This document shows positions 35,488 through 43,040 of a stretch of 56,067 nt of DNA, in pieces (position 1 is the stretch's first letter; each line of letters opens with the position of its first letter). The position numbers and the translations under genes were made by a program. Under the pieces are notes generated by a model. It searched no databases, had not been told where the DNA came from, and was given only the letters and a program-made list of their open reading frames with translations. The stretch spans positions 1-56,067 of the forward strand of contig JAHBXG010000026.1 in NCBI GenBank assembly GCA_019636565.1, given 5' to 3'. The stretch is from Phycisphaeraceae bacterium (GTDB lineage Bacteria; Planctomycetota; Phycisphaerae; Phycisphaerales; UBA1924).

Positions 35488-37014
35488 TTACTCGCACAGC
35501 AGCGCGTTGTACGCACTGACGAAGAAGACGAAGTCGGTGTCGTCGACGAAGCCGTCGCTGTTCAGGTCTGCGGGGCAGTTGTAGGGCATGTTGTAATCGG
35601 TGCAATCGAGGATGTTGTAGCTGTAGGCGAAGATGACGAAGTCGGTATCGTCGACGTAGCCGTCGCTGTTGAGATCGGCGCGGCAGGTGAGGGCGACGTT
35701 GGCCGTGTAGGGCTTGTAGATTGCGTTGGCGTGGCCGGGGGCGTTGGAGGACTGGAAGTTGGCGAAGGTCGAGTCGACGCCGCTGCCGCTGGGGCCGGCT
35801 TCGACGATCGCGACGGCCTGGTCTTCGCCCGATGCGGCGAACCCGGAATCGAAGACGGCGAGGCAGTAGCCGTCGAGATGGGCCATGTCGCGGGCGTAGA
35901 TGGTGCCGGTCTTCGCGGTGGTCATGCCGGTGAGAAAGGTTGTGATCGAGCTTGCGGGTGTGCAGGTGAACGAGCCTTCAACCGAGAGGCGAGAGCCGGG
36001 CGAGAGGTCGATGAAGCCCTGCTGGGTGAGGAAGCCGCCGGTGGGATTGACATAGAAATCGGCGCCGTTTCGGAGTGAGAGTGTGGAGCTGATGTTGCTG
36101 AGGTTCTTCATGCTGTGGAACACGGAGTTTGGGCCTTCGACGATCACGTGGCCGTTGCCTTCGATGCTGGAGACATCGCGGCCGTCGGGGAAGAGGAGCG
36201 TGCTGTTGTCCTTGATGTACCAGTAGCCGCTGTTGATGACGCCGACAGGGAAGGCAACCTGCGCGGGATTGCCGATCTGGGCGTAGCAGCCGCCTTCGAC
36301 GCGGAGGACGGCGTAGGGGCCATTGAAGAATTTCATGTCGGCATCGATCTTGGGGAGTTTCTGGAAGCCGGTGAGCGCGACCGTGCCGTCGCTGGCGAGA
36401 TAGGAATACGCATTTCCGTGAACGGTGCTGTTTCCGTTGATGGAGATGGTGCCGCCCCCGGAGGCGATGAAGCCGATGGGGTAGTTGGAATCGCCGAGGA
36501 CGGAAAGGGAAGCGTCGTTGATGTCAACGCGGCCGTCGATGTTGAGGTTGGAGGTGACGGTGACGGCGGCGCTGGTTCGAACGTTCATGGAAGCGCCGGC
36601 GGCGACGTGAGTCGTGCCGCTTTGTGTGTAGCGGGAGAGCACTCCGTTGAAGTATTCGAACTGGCCTGTGATCTCGATGTTGGTCGCGTGGATTCCGGGA
36701 TTTGTGCCGTACATGAATGTGTGACCCGCGAGCAGTGCGGTGTCGGTGACGTAGAGGTTGCCGATGATGCTCATCTCGATGGTGCACGAGAGGCTCTTGG
36801 CGACGCCGATTTCGTTCTGACCGATGATGACCGGGCCGTTGGATCCGATGTAGACGGCGTCGCCGTTGTTGGGGATGTGCGCGGGGCTCCAGTTGTTGAT
36901 GTTGTTCCAGCGGGAATCGCCGGCGTTGCCGGTCCAGAATGTGTTGACGGCGAGAGATTGGCCCGCGGCGAGCGTGAGGGCGGCGAGGACGGTGGCTTTG
37001 GTCGTGATCTTCAT
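35488..37014 (-). CDS. Secreted beta-solenoid-like protein with four-Cys dockerin-like C-terminus
   Basis: 508 aa. Signal peptide MKITTKATVLAALTLAAGQSLA, then NTFWTGNAGDSRWNNINNWSP, similar to the opening of the 1411-residue protein at 17162 (TGAAN...NLAGNWSP). The middle is Asn/Gly/Ser/Thr-rich beta sequence. The end is CRADLNSDGYVDDTDF...CPADLNSDGFVDDTDF finishing LLCE. AGGGG lies about 7 nt before the ATG at 37014. It is preceded by the TCGCAGGCCC element (85 nt upstream) and a heptamer tandem array. Likely surface-located; function unknown. Confidence 0.82.
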   Translation of the reverse strand: MKITTKATVLAALTLAAGQSLAVNTFWTGNAGDSRWNNINNWSPAHIPNNGDAVYIGSNGPVIIGQNEIGVAKSLSCTIEMSIIGNLYVTDTALLAGHTFMYGTNPGIHATNIEITGQFEYFNGVLSRYTQSGTTHVAAGASMNVRTSAAVTVTSNLNIDGRVDINDASLSVLGDSNYPIGFIASGGGTISINGNSTVHGNAYSYLASDGTVALTGFQKLPKIDADMKFFNGPYAVLRVEGGCYAQIGNPAQVAFPVGVINSGYWYIKDNSTLLFPDGRDVSSIEGNGHVIVEGPNSVFHSMKNLSNISSTLSLRNGADFYVNPTGGFLTQQGFIDLSPGSRLSVEGSFTCTPASSITTFLTGMTTAKTGTIYARDMAHLDGYCLAVFDSGFAASGEDQAVAIVEAGPSGSGVDSTFANFQSSNAPGHANAIYKPYTANVALTCRADLNSDGYVDDTDFVIFAYSYNILDCTDYNMPYNCPADLNSDGFVDDTDFVFFVSAYNALLCE

Positions 37015-37080
37015 TGGAATCCCCTTTGGTTTGCGAAACGCATGCAGGTGTGTGGTTGGCCCGTGAGGGCCGAGACGCCG

Positions 37081-37136
37081 GAAAGTGGCGGCTCGAAAGG
37101 GCCTGCGACGTTGAGCGGAGGGGAGGGCGGGGAATT
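37081..37136 (-). promoter_or_regulatory. Shared 56-bp upstream block containing TCGCAGGCCC-N3-CGAG
   Basis: The core element is at 37092-37108 (minus strand TCGCAGGCCC, 3 nt, CGAG). The surrounding 37081-37136 matches 38143-38198 at 42 of 56 ungapped positions by my count. Between the element and the start codon lies a short GGCCC-TCAC-GGGCC hairpin. The core is 85 nt from the start codon at 37014. Confidence 0.55.
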
Positions 37137-37160
37137 GGGAGTTTCTTGGCGAATTCAATT

Positions 37161-37208
37161 CTCAGATCTCAGATCTCAGATCTCAGATCTCAGATCTCAG
37201 ATCTCAGA
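37161..37208. repeat. Heptamer tandem array, (CTCAGAT)x6 plus 6 bases
   Basis: Six exact copies of CTCAGAT followed by CTCAGA, without a single mismatch. Located about 150 nt upstream of the start codon at 37014 and 100 nt past the stop of the previous gene. Perfect short tandem arrays like this are prone to copy-number change. Confidence 0.95.
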
Positions 37209-37308
37209 AGGCGGTGCCGGCGAATCAAACGAAACCGCGCGACCGATGGCCGCGCGGCTCGTCCACACCTGCGTGTGTTGATTCTGGAACTTGGCGAACG
37301 GTTTCGGG

Positions 37309-38085
37309 CTACCGGCGTCGGCGGCGTGCGAGGAGCATCAGGCCGGCGCCCAGGAGCGAGGCGGCGCCGGGGGCGGGAACGGTTTCCCACTCGAACGAGT
37401 AGTCGAGGCCTTTGTATGCGCCGCTGAGGTCGCCTCCGAATTCGACGGTTCCGCCGCGGGTGGGGACGGCGTAGCCCTTGCCGTAGTAAGAGGCATCGAG
37501 GTTGACGTAGGCGAAGAGGTAGTAGTTGCCCGGGGTGAGGACGAGGCTGGTGGGGTAGGTGCCCAAATCCTGATTGATGATGTTGAGGCCGTTGCCCAGG
37601 AGCGCGGTGCCGAGGGAGAAATCCAGGAGGCCGAGGTCGGGATCGTTGAAGATGTCGACTTCGGTGCCGACGCGCTGGCGGAACTGGCAGCCGACACTGA
37701 CGGTGACGACGGGGTCCTGATCACCGGGGAAGCCGGTCCCTCCGGAAGCGACGAGCTTGAAGTTGACCTTCATGTTCGAGGTGTTGATGCGGACAGGGAG
37801 GTTGCCGATGGTGAAGGGGATGATGGCGATGGAGGTTGCGTTTCCGGAATAGAGCTTGCCATTGACATCCCCCGGGCCGACCTGCGTGATGAGGTCGCCA
37901 CCAAAGTGGGCGGAGAACTTGTTTCCGCTGTTTGTGCCTGTTGCCGCGCCGTTGTTGCCGGCGAGGAGGCTGACGTCGCCGGTGGCGAAGGAGACGTTGT
38001 ATGGGGCGGAACCTGGGGCGACCTGTGCGTGTGCGGCGAGTGCGATGAAGAACGAGAGGGCGAATGCGGTTTTGATGGGGGACAT
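37309..38085 (-). CDS. Secreted protein with PEP-CTERM-like (VPAP) sorting tail
   Basis: 258 aa. Signal peptide MSPIKTAFALSFFIALAAHA; beta-rich central domain; tail VPAPGAASLLGAGLMLLARRRRR, again Pro-Ala-Pro, hydrophobic helix and Arg cluster, as in PEP-CTERM proteins. AGGAG lies 7 nt before the ATG at 38085. The start is upstream-limited by the shared regulatory block at 38143-38198 and a long leader. The body domain is not recognised. Together with the gene at 21643 it suggests an exosortase system elsewhere in the genome. Confidence 0.82.
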   Translation of the reverse strand: MSPIKTAFALSFFIALAAHAQVAPGSAPYNVSFATGDVSLLAGNNGAATGTNSGNKFSAHFGGDLITQVGPGDVNGKLYSGNATSIAIIPFTIGNLPVRINTSNMKVNFKLVASGGTGFPGDQDPVVTVSVGCQFRQRVGTEVDIFNDPDLGLLDFSLGTALLGNGLNIINQDLGTYPTSLVLTPGNYYLFAYVNLDASYYGKGYAVPTRGGTVEFGGDLSGAYKGLDYSFEWETVPAPGAASLLGAGLMLLARRRRR

Positions 38086-38142
38086 GGTGCGGCTCCTGAG
38101 GAGGGGAACGGAGTGGGAGCCGCGGCAGCGGCAACCGAGCCG

Positions 38143-38198
38143 GAGAGTCCGGTCTCGGAGGGGCCTGCGATGTTGGCGAGAGGAGAGGGCGGGGAAAT
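38143..38198 (-). promoter_or_regulatory. Shared 56-bp upstream block containing TCGCAGGCCC-N3-CGAG
   Basis: Core element at 38154-38170 on the minus strand, 76 nt from the start codon at 38085. About 75 percent identical by eye to the block at 37081-37136. Followed toward the gene by a CCGGA-CTC-TCCGG hairpin. Confidence 0.55.
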
Positions 38199-38344
38199 CG
38201 AAAGAATGTCGAAAGCGGGGCCCGGAAGTGGGATGCGGAGCGATAACACAGGGGGCGTGGAGCGATTCTGGAGCGGTTGGCGAAGGGTTTTGGATCCGGC
38301 TTGCGGTTGGGGGGCTTGCATGAGAGACTTGGGGCCATCGGAAT

Positions 38345-38450
38345 CGGCACCGCCTTCGGGTGCGGCACGTTGCGCGCCTCGACCGGGGGTGGCGCTCGAA
38401 GACTCGCTTCACCCCGGCTACTCAACGTCAGCCCTTCGGGCTGAGGAGTG
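38345..38450. repeat. Cluster of three inverted repeats (REP-like)
   Basis: GCACC / GGTGC at 38347-38363, CCGGGGGTG / CACCCCGG at 38383-38417, and TCAGCCC-TTC-GGGCTGA at 38428-38444. No T-runs follow. The cluster lies in the 423-bp divergent region between the VPAP-tailed gene and the sigma factor gene, which otherwise shows no gene. It could be REP-type repeated DNA or leader structure of the sigma gene. Confidence 0.5.
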
Positions 38451-38508
38451 GCGTTCGACCCGGCTTTGGCGCTTTGGGTTGAATGTCATCGAGGCGCGGA
38501 GGTGATGG

Positions 38509-39090
38509 GTGCAGGCGGATCCTCGGGCCAATGTGACGCAGTTGCTGAAGATGGCGGGCGAGGGTGACTCGCGCGCGACGGATGAGTTGCTGCCTTTGGT
38601 GTATGAGGAGCTGCGTCGGATGGCTCGGGCGCAACTGGTTGGAGACGCGATGGCGGTGACCATCCAGCCGACCGTGCTGGTGCACGAGGCGTACTTGCGG
38701 CTGGTGGGTGATGGCGACGTTTCGTGGAACAACCGGGCGCACTTCTTCGGGGCGGCGGCGCAGGCGATGCGGCGGATTCTGGTCGAGCGGGCGCGGCATC
38801 GCGGGCGTCAGAAGCGCGGGGGGGGTCAGAAAAGAATCGAGATGGACGATGCGCTGCTGGCGACCGAGCCGGAGGCGGAGACGATGCTGGCGCTCGATGA
38901 TGCGCTGAGGAAGTTGGAGGCGTACGACCCGGTGAAGGGACAGATTGTGATGCTTCGGTTTTTTACGGGATTGACCAACGAGCAGACGGCGCAGGCGATG
39001 GGGAAGTCGGCGACGTGGGTGAAGGAAGAATGGGCGTATGCGAGAGGGTGGTTGCATCGGGAGTTGGCGAAGCAGGCGGACAAAGACTGA
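38509..39090 (+). CDS. ECF-type RNA polymerase sigma factor
   Basis: 193 aa. Region 2 (LPLVYEELRRMARAQLVGD ... HEAYLRLVG ... RAHFFGAAAQAMRRILVERA) and region 4 (DPVKGQIVMLRFFTGLTNEQ ... GKSATWVKEEWAYARGWLHREL) match the ECF subfamily that is common in planctomycetes and acidobacteria and usually pairs with a protein kinase. GTG start at 38509 is supported by the strong Shine-Dalgarno GGAGGTGAT at 38498-38506. The linked Ser/Thr kinase gene downstream is the likely signalling partner. Targets unknown; it could direct the secreted-protein genes next to it (inference). Confidence 0.93.
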   Translation: MQADPRANVTQLLKMAGEGDSRATDELLPLVYEELRRMARAQLVGDAMAVTIQPTVLVHEAYLRLVGDGDVSWNNRAHFFGAAAQAMRRILVERARHRGRQKRGGGQKRIEMDDALLATEPEAETMLALDDALRKLEAYDPVKGQIVMLRFFTGLTNEQTAQAMGKSATWVKEEWAYARGWLHRELAKQADKD

Positions 39091-39096
39091 AGAGAA

Positions 39097-39260
39097 AGAC
39101 ATTCACCACAGAGGCACAGAGGCAGACAGATTTGGCTGAAGACAAAGGCAGAGCCGTCGGCGACGGGGTTTGAGCTGGGATCAATGCAGAGCGCATGACA
39201 ATCTCTGCCTTTCCAGGTCAACTTCCTTTCTGTGCCTCTGTGCCTCTGTGGTGAATGTCT
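39097..39260. mobile_element. 164-bp MITE-like element with 28-bp perfect terminal inverted repeats
   Basis: AGACATTCACCACAGAGGCA... at 39097-39124 is the exact reverse complement of 39233-39260. Inside, AAAGGCAGAG (39144-39153) and CTCTGCCTTT (39203-39212) form a second inverted repeat, so the whole may fold into a cruciform. It encodes nothing and lies exactly between the sigma factor and kinase genes. Related single arms occur at 1-23 and 42368-42383. No clear target duplication is visible. Confidence 0.75.
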
Positions 39261-39291
39261 CTGATTGTGGTCGGCTAGCAACGTGGGACAC

Positions 39292-42159
39292 ATGAATCAC
39301 GAACGTCAGCGCATCGCGGAGGGGGTGTTCAAGGAAGCGCGGGGGCTTTCGGGGGCGGAGCGTGAACGGTTTGTTTTGCAGAAGTGCGGGTCGGATGCCG
39401 AGCTTGCTGATGAGGTTCGGTCGCTACTTTCCTGGAATGAGGGTGCGGAAGGTGTGCTGGATCGGCCGCCACCGGTGTTGTCGGGGGTGACGGAAGCGGA
39501 TGCCGCGGCTGCGATGTTGCCGGCGGGCGGGACGATCGGGCAGTACAAGATTCTGTCGGTGCTTGGCGTCGGGGGGATGGGAGTTGTGTATGTGGCGGAG
39601 CAGAGGCGGCCACAGCGGACGGTGGCGTTGAAGGTGATTCGACCTGGGCTGGCGAGTCCGTCGGTGCTGCGGCGGCTTGAGTATGAAGCAGAAGTGCTGG
39701 GAAAACTGCAGCACCCCGGGATTGCGCAGATCATCGAAGCGGGGACGGCGGATGCGGGGTTCGGCGTGCAGCCGTACTTCGCGATGGAACTGGTGCAGGG
39801 CAAGACGCTGGATGCGTACTGCGCGGAGCGGAAGCTGGGCACCCCGGACAAGTTGCGGCTGATAGAGAAAGTGTGCGATGCGGTGGAGCACGCGCATCGG
39901 CGTGGCGTGATCCATCGGGATCTGAAGCCGGCGAACATTCTGGTGGATGACTCGGGTCAGCCGAAGGTGCTGGACTTTGGCGTGGCCCGCGCGGCGGAGA
40001 TGCGCGAGGGCGAGCAGCGGCTGACGATGCTGCAGACGGGTGAGCGGCAGTTGATCGGGACTCTTGCGTACATGAGTCCGGAGCAGGTTTCGGGCGAGGC
40101 GGATGAGATTGATTTTCGAAGTGATGTTTACGCGCTGGGCGTGATTCTGTACGAATTGATCGCCGGCAGATCGCCTCATGATCTCACGAGACGTGCGCTG
40201 CCGGACGCGGTGCGGGCGATTCGGGACGAGGAGCCTCAACGGCTGGGGAGCGTGGACGCGGCGTGGCGGGGGGATCTCGACACGATCAGCGCGAAGGCGC
40301 TCGAGAAGGACAAGACGCGGCGGTACCAGTCGGCGGCCGAGCTGGGCGCGGACATCGAGCGGTTCCTGACGCATCGGCCGATTGCGGCGCGGCCGCCGAG
40401 CGCGGTGTACCAGTTCAAGAAGTTTGCGAGGCGGAACACGGCGCTGATGACGGGCGCATCGATCGCGCTACTGGCGATGGTGACTGGGCTGGTGGTGAGC
40501 AATGTGCAGTATGCGAGGGCGAAATCTGCCGCGGCACGATCGGAGCAGGTGGCGTCGCTCCTGAAGGAGATGATCGGCGGGATCGACCCGATGGTGGCGC
40601 AGGCGCGGGATACGGCGTTGCTTAAGGACATCATGGATAAGGCGGCGGTGGGATTGAGCGCGAAGCTGAATGGGCAGCCGGCGGTGGAAGCGGACCTGAG
40701 GAAGACGATCGGGGATGTGTATTACAGGATCGGGGAGTTTGGCCCGGCGGAAGAGCAGTACAGGATCGCGATCGATAAGCAGACACAGGCATCCGGGAAC
40801 GAATCGGAAGCATCGGGCGCGCTCCTGATCAAGATGACGGGTGTGTACCACATCACGGGGCGCGACAAGGAAGCGGTCGCGACGGCCGAGAAGGCGCTCG
40901 AACTCAATCAGAGACTGTTCGGAGAGATGAGCGAGCAGACGGCGGACGCGACGGCCAATCTGGGGCTTGCGATGATCAAGCTCGATCCAAAAGCGGCAAC
41001 AGAAAAACTGAAGGAAGCGGTTCGGATCTACGAGCGCGTGACGGGGCCGCGAACTCTGAATATTGCGCAGGTTTTGGAGCATCAGGCGCAAGCGGAGATC
41101 GAAGCGGGGGAAGGGCCGGCATCGGAGATTTCGGGGAAGCGGTCGTACGAGATCATGAGGGAGCATCTGGGGCCGGACAATCCGGACACGATGCGGGTTG
41201 CGGGGTTGATGGGGGATGCGTACTTGCTTCAGCAGCGGTACGCGGAAGCGGAGCCGTACTGCCGCGTGAGGGCGAACGCGCTGGCGAAACTGTTGCCGCC
41301 GGCGCATCCGTCGATCGCGATGGGTTGGGCGTCGCTGGCGCTTGTCCTGCACCGAACCGGACAACTGGCGGAAGCGATCGGGATCTACCGCGCGCAACTC
41401 GACCCGATGGTGAAATCGCTTGGTCCGGACGACATGAACGTGGGGACGTTTCACAACAACCTTGGGGCCGTGCTCGTGGATGCGGGGGAGTTCGAAGATG
41501 CGACGAAGGAATTTGATGAGGCGCTGCGCATTTATTACAAGAGCGCGGGCGAGGACAACGTACGCGTGCCGAATGCGCTGCTCGGCAAGGCGAATGTGAA
41601 GTGGGCGGAGAGGGACTATGTCGGGTCGGAAGTTCTGGCGCGAAAGTCGCTGGCGGTCGCGGCGAAGGTGATGCCACCGACACACCCGCTGTTCGGGAAC
41701 GCGAACATGCGGCTGGCGGCGTGCCTGACGGAGTTGTCGTTCGCGGGGGACCAAGACTCGGCGGCGCTCGCGGAGGAGGCGGCTGCTCGCGCGGAATCGG
41801 CGCGGGCGCAGTTTGCCGGATTACTGGGCGAAGATCACTTCAATGTCTGGACGGCGAAGGTGCGGCTGGCGTGCGCGCGGGGCGCGCGGGCGTGTGCCTC
41901 GCAAGAGACGGACGCGATGAACGCGGCGGAAGAGCAACTCTCTTCGCTGGCGAACGCGATCGACCGGCGCGCGGAGCTCGGTGCATTTCCCGCGCGGCAG
42001 GTGCTGCTCATTGATTTGGAGCGGGATCTTTCGCGGGTGTGCGCCAAGGCCGGGCATGCGGAGCGGGCAAAGGAAGCCGGGGAGTCGATGGCGGAACGCG
42101 AGCGAGAATTGACTGCTCTTCGCGTCGCGACGCTGAGGCGCAGTGGAAGGGGCGAGTAA
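39292..42159 (+). CDS. Ser/Thr protein kinase with transmembrane helix and TPR domain
   Basis: 955 aa. Cytoplasmic N-terminus, kinase domain (about residues 84-345) with P-loop LGVGGMGVVY, Lys in VALKVI, catalytic loop HRDLKPAN (His208, Asp210), DFG, and APE-like YMSPEQ. One membrane helix near residues 383-405 (LMTGASIALLAMVTGLVVS) is followed by a long series of TPR-like helices (GDVYYRIGEFGPAEEQYRIAI, YLLQQRYAEAEPYCRVRA, and others). This is the usual planctomycete Hanks-type kinase linked to an ECF sigma factor. ATG 39292 is used because 39265 lies only 5 nt past the inverted-repeat element; no strong Shine-Dalgarno is seen. Confidence 0.93.
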   Translation: MNHERQRIAEGVFKEARGLSGAERERFVLQKCGSDAELADEVRSLLSWNEGAEGVLDRPPPVLSGVTEADAAAAMLPAGGTIGQYKILSVLGVGGMGVVYVAEQRRPQRTVALKVIRPGLASPSVLRRLEYEAEVLGKLQHPGIAQIIEAGTADAGFGVQPYFAMELVQGKTLDAYCAERKLGTPDKLRLIEKVCDAVEHAHRRGVIHRDLKPANILVDDSGQPKVLDFGVARAAEMREGEQRLTMLQTGERQLIGTLAYMSPEQVSGEADEIDFRSDVYALGVILYELIAGRSPHDLTRRALPDAVRAIRDEEPQRLGSVDAAWRGDLDTISAKALEKDKTRRYQSAAELGADIERFLTHRPIAARPPSAVYQFKKFARRNTALMTGASIALLAMVTGLVVSNVQYARAKSAAARSEQVASLLKEMIGGIDPMVAQARDTALLKDIMDKAAVGLSAKLNGQPAVEADLRKTIGDVYYRIGEFGPAEEQYRIAIDKQTQASGNESEASGALLIKMTGVYHITGRDKEAVATAEKALELNQRLFGEMSEQTADATANLGLAMIKLDPKAATEKLKEAVRIYERVTGPRTLNIAQVLEHQAQAEIEAGEGPASEISGKRSYEIMREHLGPDNPDTMRVAGLMGDAYLLQQRYAEAEPYCRVRANALAKLLPPAHPSIAMGWASLALVLHRTGQLAEAIGIYRAQLDPMVKSLGPDDMNVGTFHNNLGAVLVDAGEFEDATKEFDEALRIYYKSAGEDNVRVPNALLGKANVKWAERDYVGSEVLARKSLAVAAKVMPPTHPLFGNANMRLAACLTELSFAGDQDSAALAEEAAARAESARAQFAGLLGEDHFNVWTAKVRLACARGARACASQETDAMNAAEEQLSSLANAIDRRAELGAFPARQVLLIDLERDLSRVCAKAGHAERAKEAGESMAERERELTALRVATLRRSGRGE

Positions 42160-42218
42160 TCCTGGTTGAGTTCTCCGGGGCCCTAGTCTCCGGGCGGCGC
42201 CGATCCGTGGCTCAGCGC

Positions 42219-42349
42219 GGCTGGATCTCGATGAACTACTCGGGTTTGACTACGGTGTGGTGGCGAAGGGCAGCAATGTGGGGGTTGATACCCGCGATGC
42301 GATGAAGAAGTCTGCGGGCGGAATGGGCGAGCGGTTGGTGAGGGCGTGA
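42219..42349 (+). pseudogene. 3' fragment of a WbpA-type nucleotide-sugar dehydrogenase gene
   Basis: From 42245 the frame reads FDYGVVAKGSNVGVDTRD then AMKKSAGGMGERLVRA and stop. The end of the intact dehydrogenase at 34060 is FDYGAIAKGAKLVVDTRN then AMKKFAGEMGERLVRA and stop. The similarity continues upstream at DNA level to about 42219 but with small indels that break the frame (ISTNHTA region). No start codon or remaining domain is present, so it is a relic. It shows that a second copy once existed here, or that a 3' end was duplicated by recombination. Confidence 0.88.
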
Positions 42350-42367
42350 GGTACCTCTCCAAATAGT

Positions 42368-42383
42368 CACAGAGGCGCAGAGG
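42368..42383 (-). repeat. Degenerate arm of the 39097-39260 repeat family
   Basis: CACAGAGGCGCAGAGG differs at one base from CACAGAGGCACAGAGG in the left arm of the inverted-repeat element. No partner arm is visible nearby. It lies 19 nt past the end of the dehydrogenase relic. Confidence 0.5.
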
Positions 42384-42482
42384 AGAACGATTTGCGCGGG
42401 GCGGGGAGGGTGCGCGAACTGGAGATCGCTGCGCGGAGGGAGGCGGGGGGGAGGACTTTGTAGACTCCCCGGGGGAGCACAC

Positions 42483-43040
42483 ATGAATTGTCCACACTGC
42501 AATGCGGAAGTCGCGAACGGGGTCCAATTCTGCACGAGCTGCGGGAAGGCGGTGGCGGTCGGGAGCGCGACACCCCGGATCGTGAACGAGGAACGGGGAA
42601 TCGCGACAAGCGTTGCGGGTCAATCGCTGCAGGGCGAGGTTCTGCGGAAGACGATGAAGAAGGCCTTCACCGGACTGATGGTGGTCGCGGTGTTGCAAGT
42701 GCTCGGATTTGCGTTCATTGTGCTCGTGTTCACTCAGGCCAGCACGCCCCAGGTGAAGGCGGGCGCGCTCGTGATGTGCATCATTACGGGAGTGCTTGCC
42801 GCGCTCTTTTTGGGGCTTGCAATCTGGTCGAGGTTTCATCCATTTCCGGCCGCGGTCACGGGCCTTGTGATACTTGTCACGCTGTGGTCGATCGGGGTCA
42901 TCGCGAACCCGGCGAGCGTTCTTGACGGGATCTTTCTCAACGCAATTATCCTGGCGCTCCTGATTCGATCGGTGCAGGCGGGCCTGGCGCACCGGAAGCT
43001 GAAACGGGAGATGGCGGTGTCAAGGGCGGCGATGACGTGA
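42483..43040 (+). CDS. Zinc-ribbon membrane protein, function unknown
   Basis: 185 aa. An N-terminal zinc ribbon MNCPHCNAEV...FCTSCGK (Cys3, Cys6, Cys17, Cys20) is followed by about four hydrophobic segments between residues 60 and 165 (for example LMVVAVLQVLGFAFIVLVF). GGGGGAG lies 6 nt before the ATG. The stop codon overlaps the start of the CPBP protease gene (GTGA at 43037-43040), so the two are probably cotranslated. It is the first of three adjacent genes that each combine a zinc ribbon with membrane helices. Confidence 0.8.
   Translation: MNCPHCNAEVANGVQFCTSCGKAVAVGSATPRIVNEERGIATSVAGQSLQGEVLRKTMKKAFTGLMVVAVLQVLGFAFIVLVFTQASTPQVKAGALVMCIITGVLAALFLGLAIWSRFHPFPAAVTGLVILVTLWSIGVIANPASVLDGIFLNAIILALLIRSVQAGLAHRKLKREMAVSRAAMT

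Larger units (their letters stand above)
42160..42482 (+). other. Intergenic debris region (gene relic plus repeat arm)
   Basis: 323 bp without an intact gene. It contains the dehydrogenase relic (42219-42349) and a degenerate repeat arm (42368-42383), and ends with the Shine-Dalgarno-like GGGGGAG before the zinc-ribbon gene. Confidence 0.7.

Noticed and set aside
37161..37208. Heptamer array considered as a CRISPR array or origin iterons
   Set aside because: Units are only 7 bp, directly adjacent, with no spacers and no DnaA boxes or replication genes nearby.
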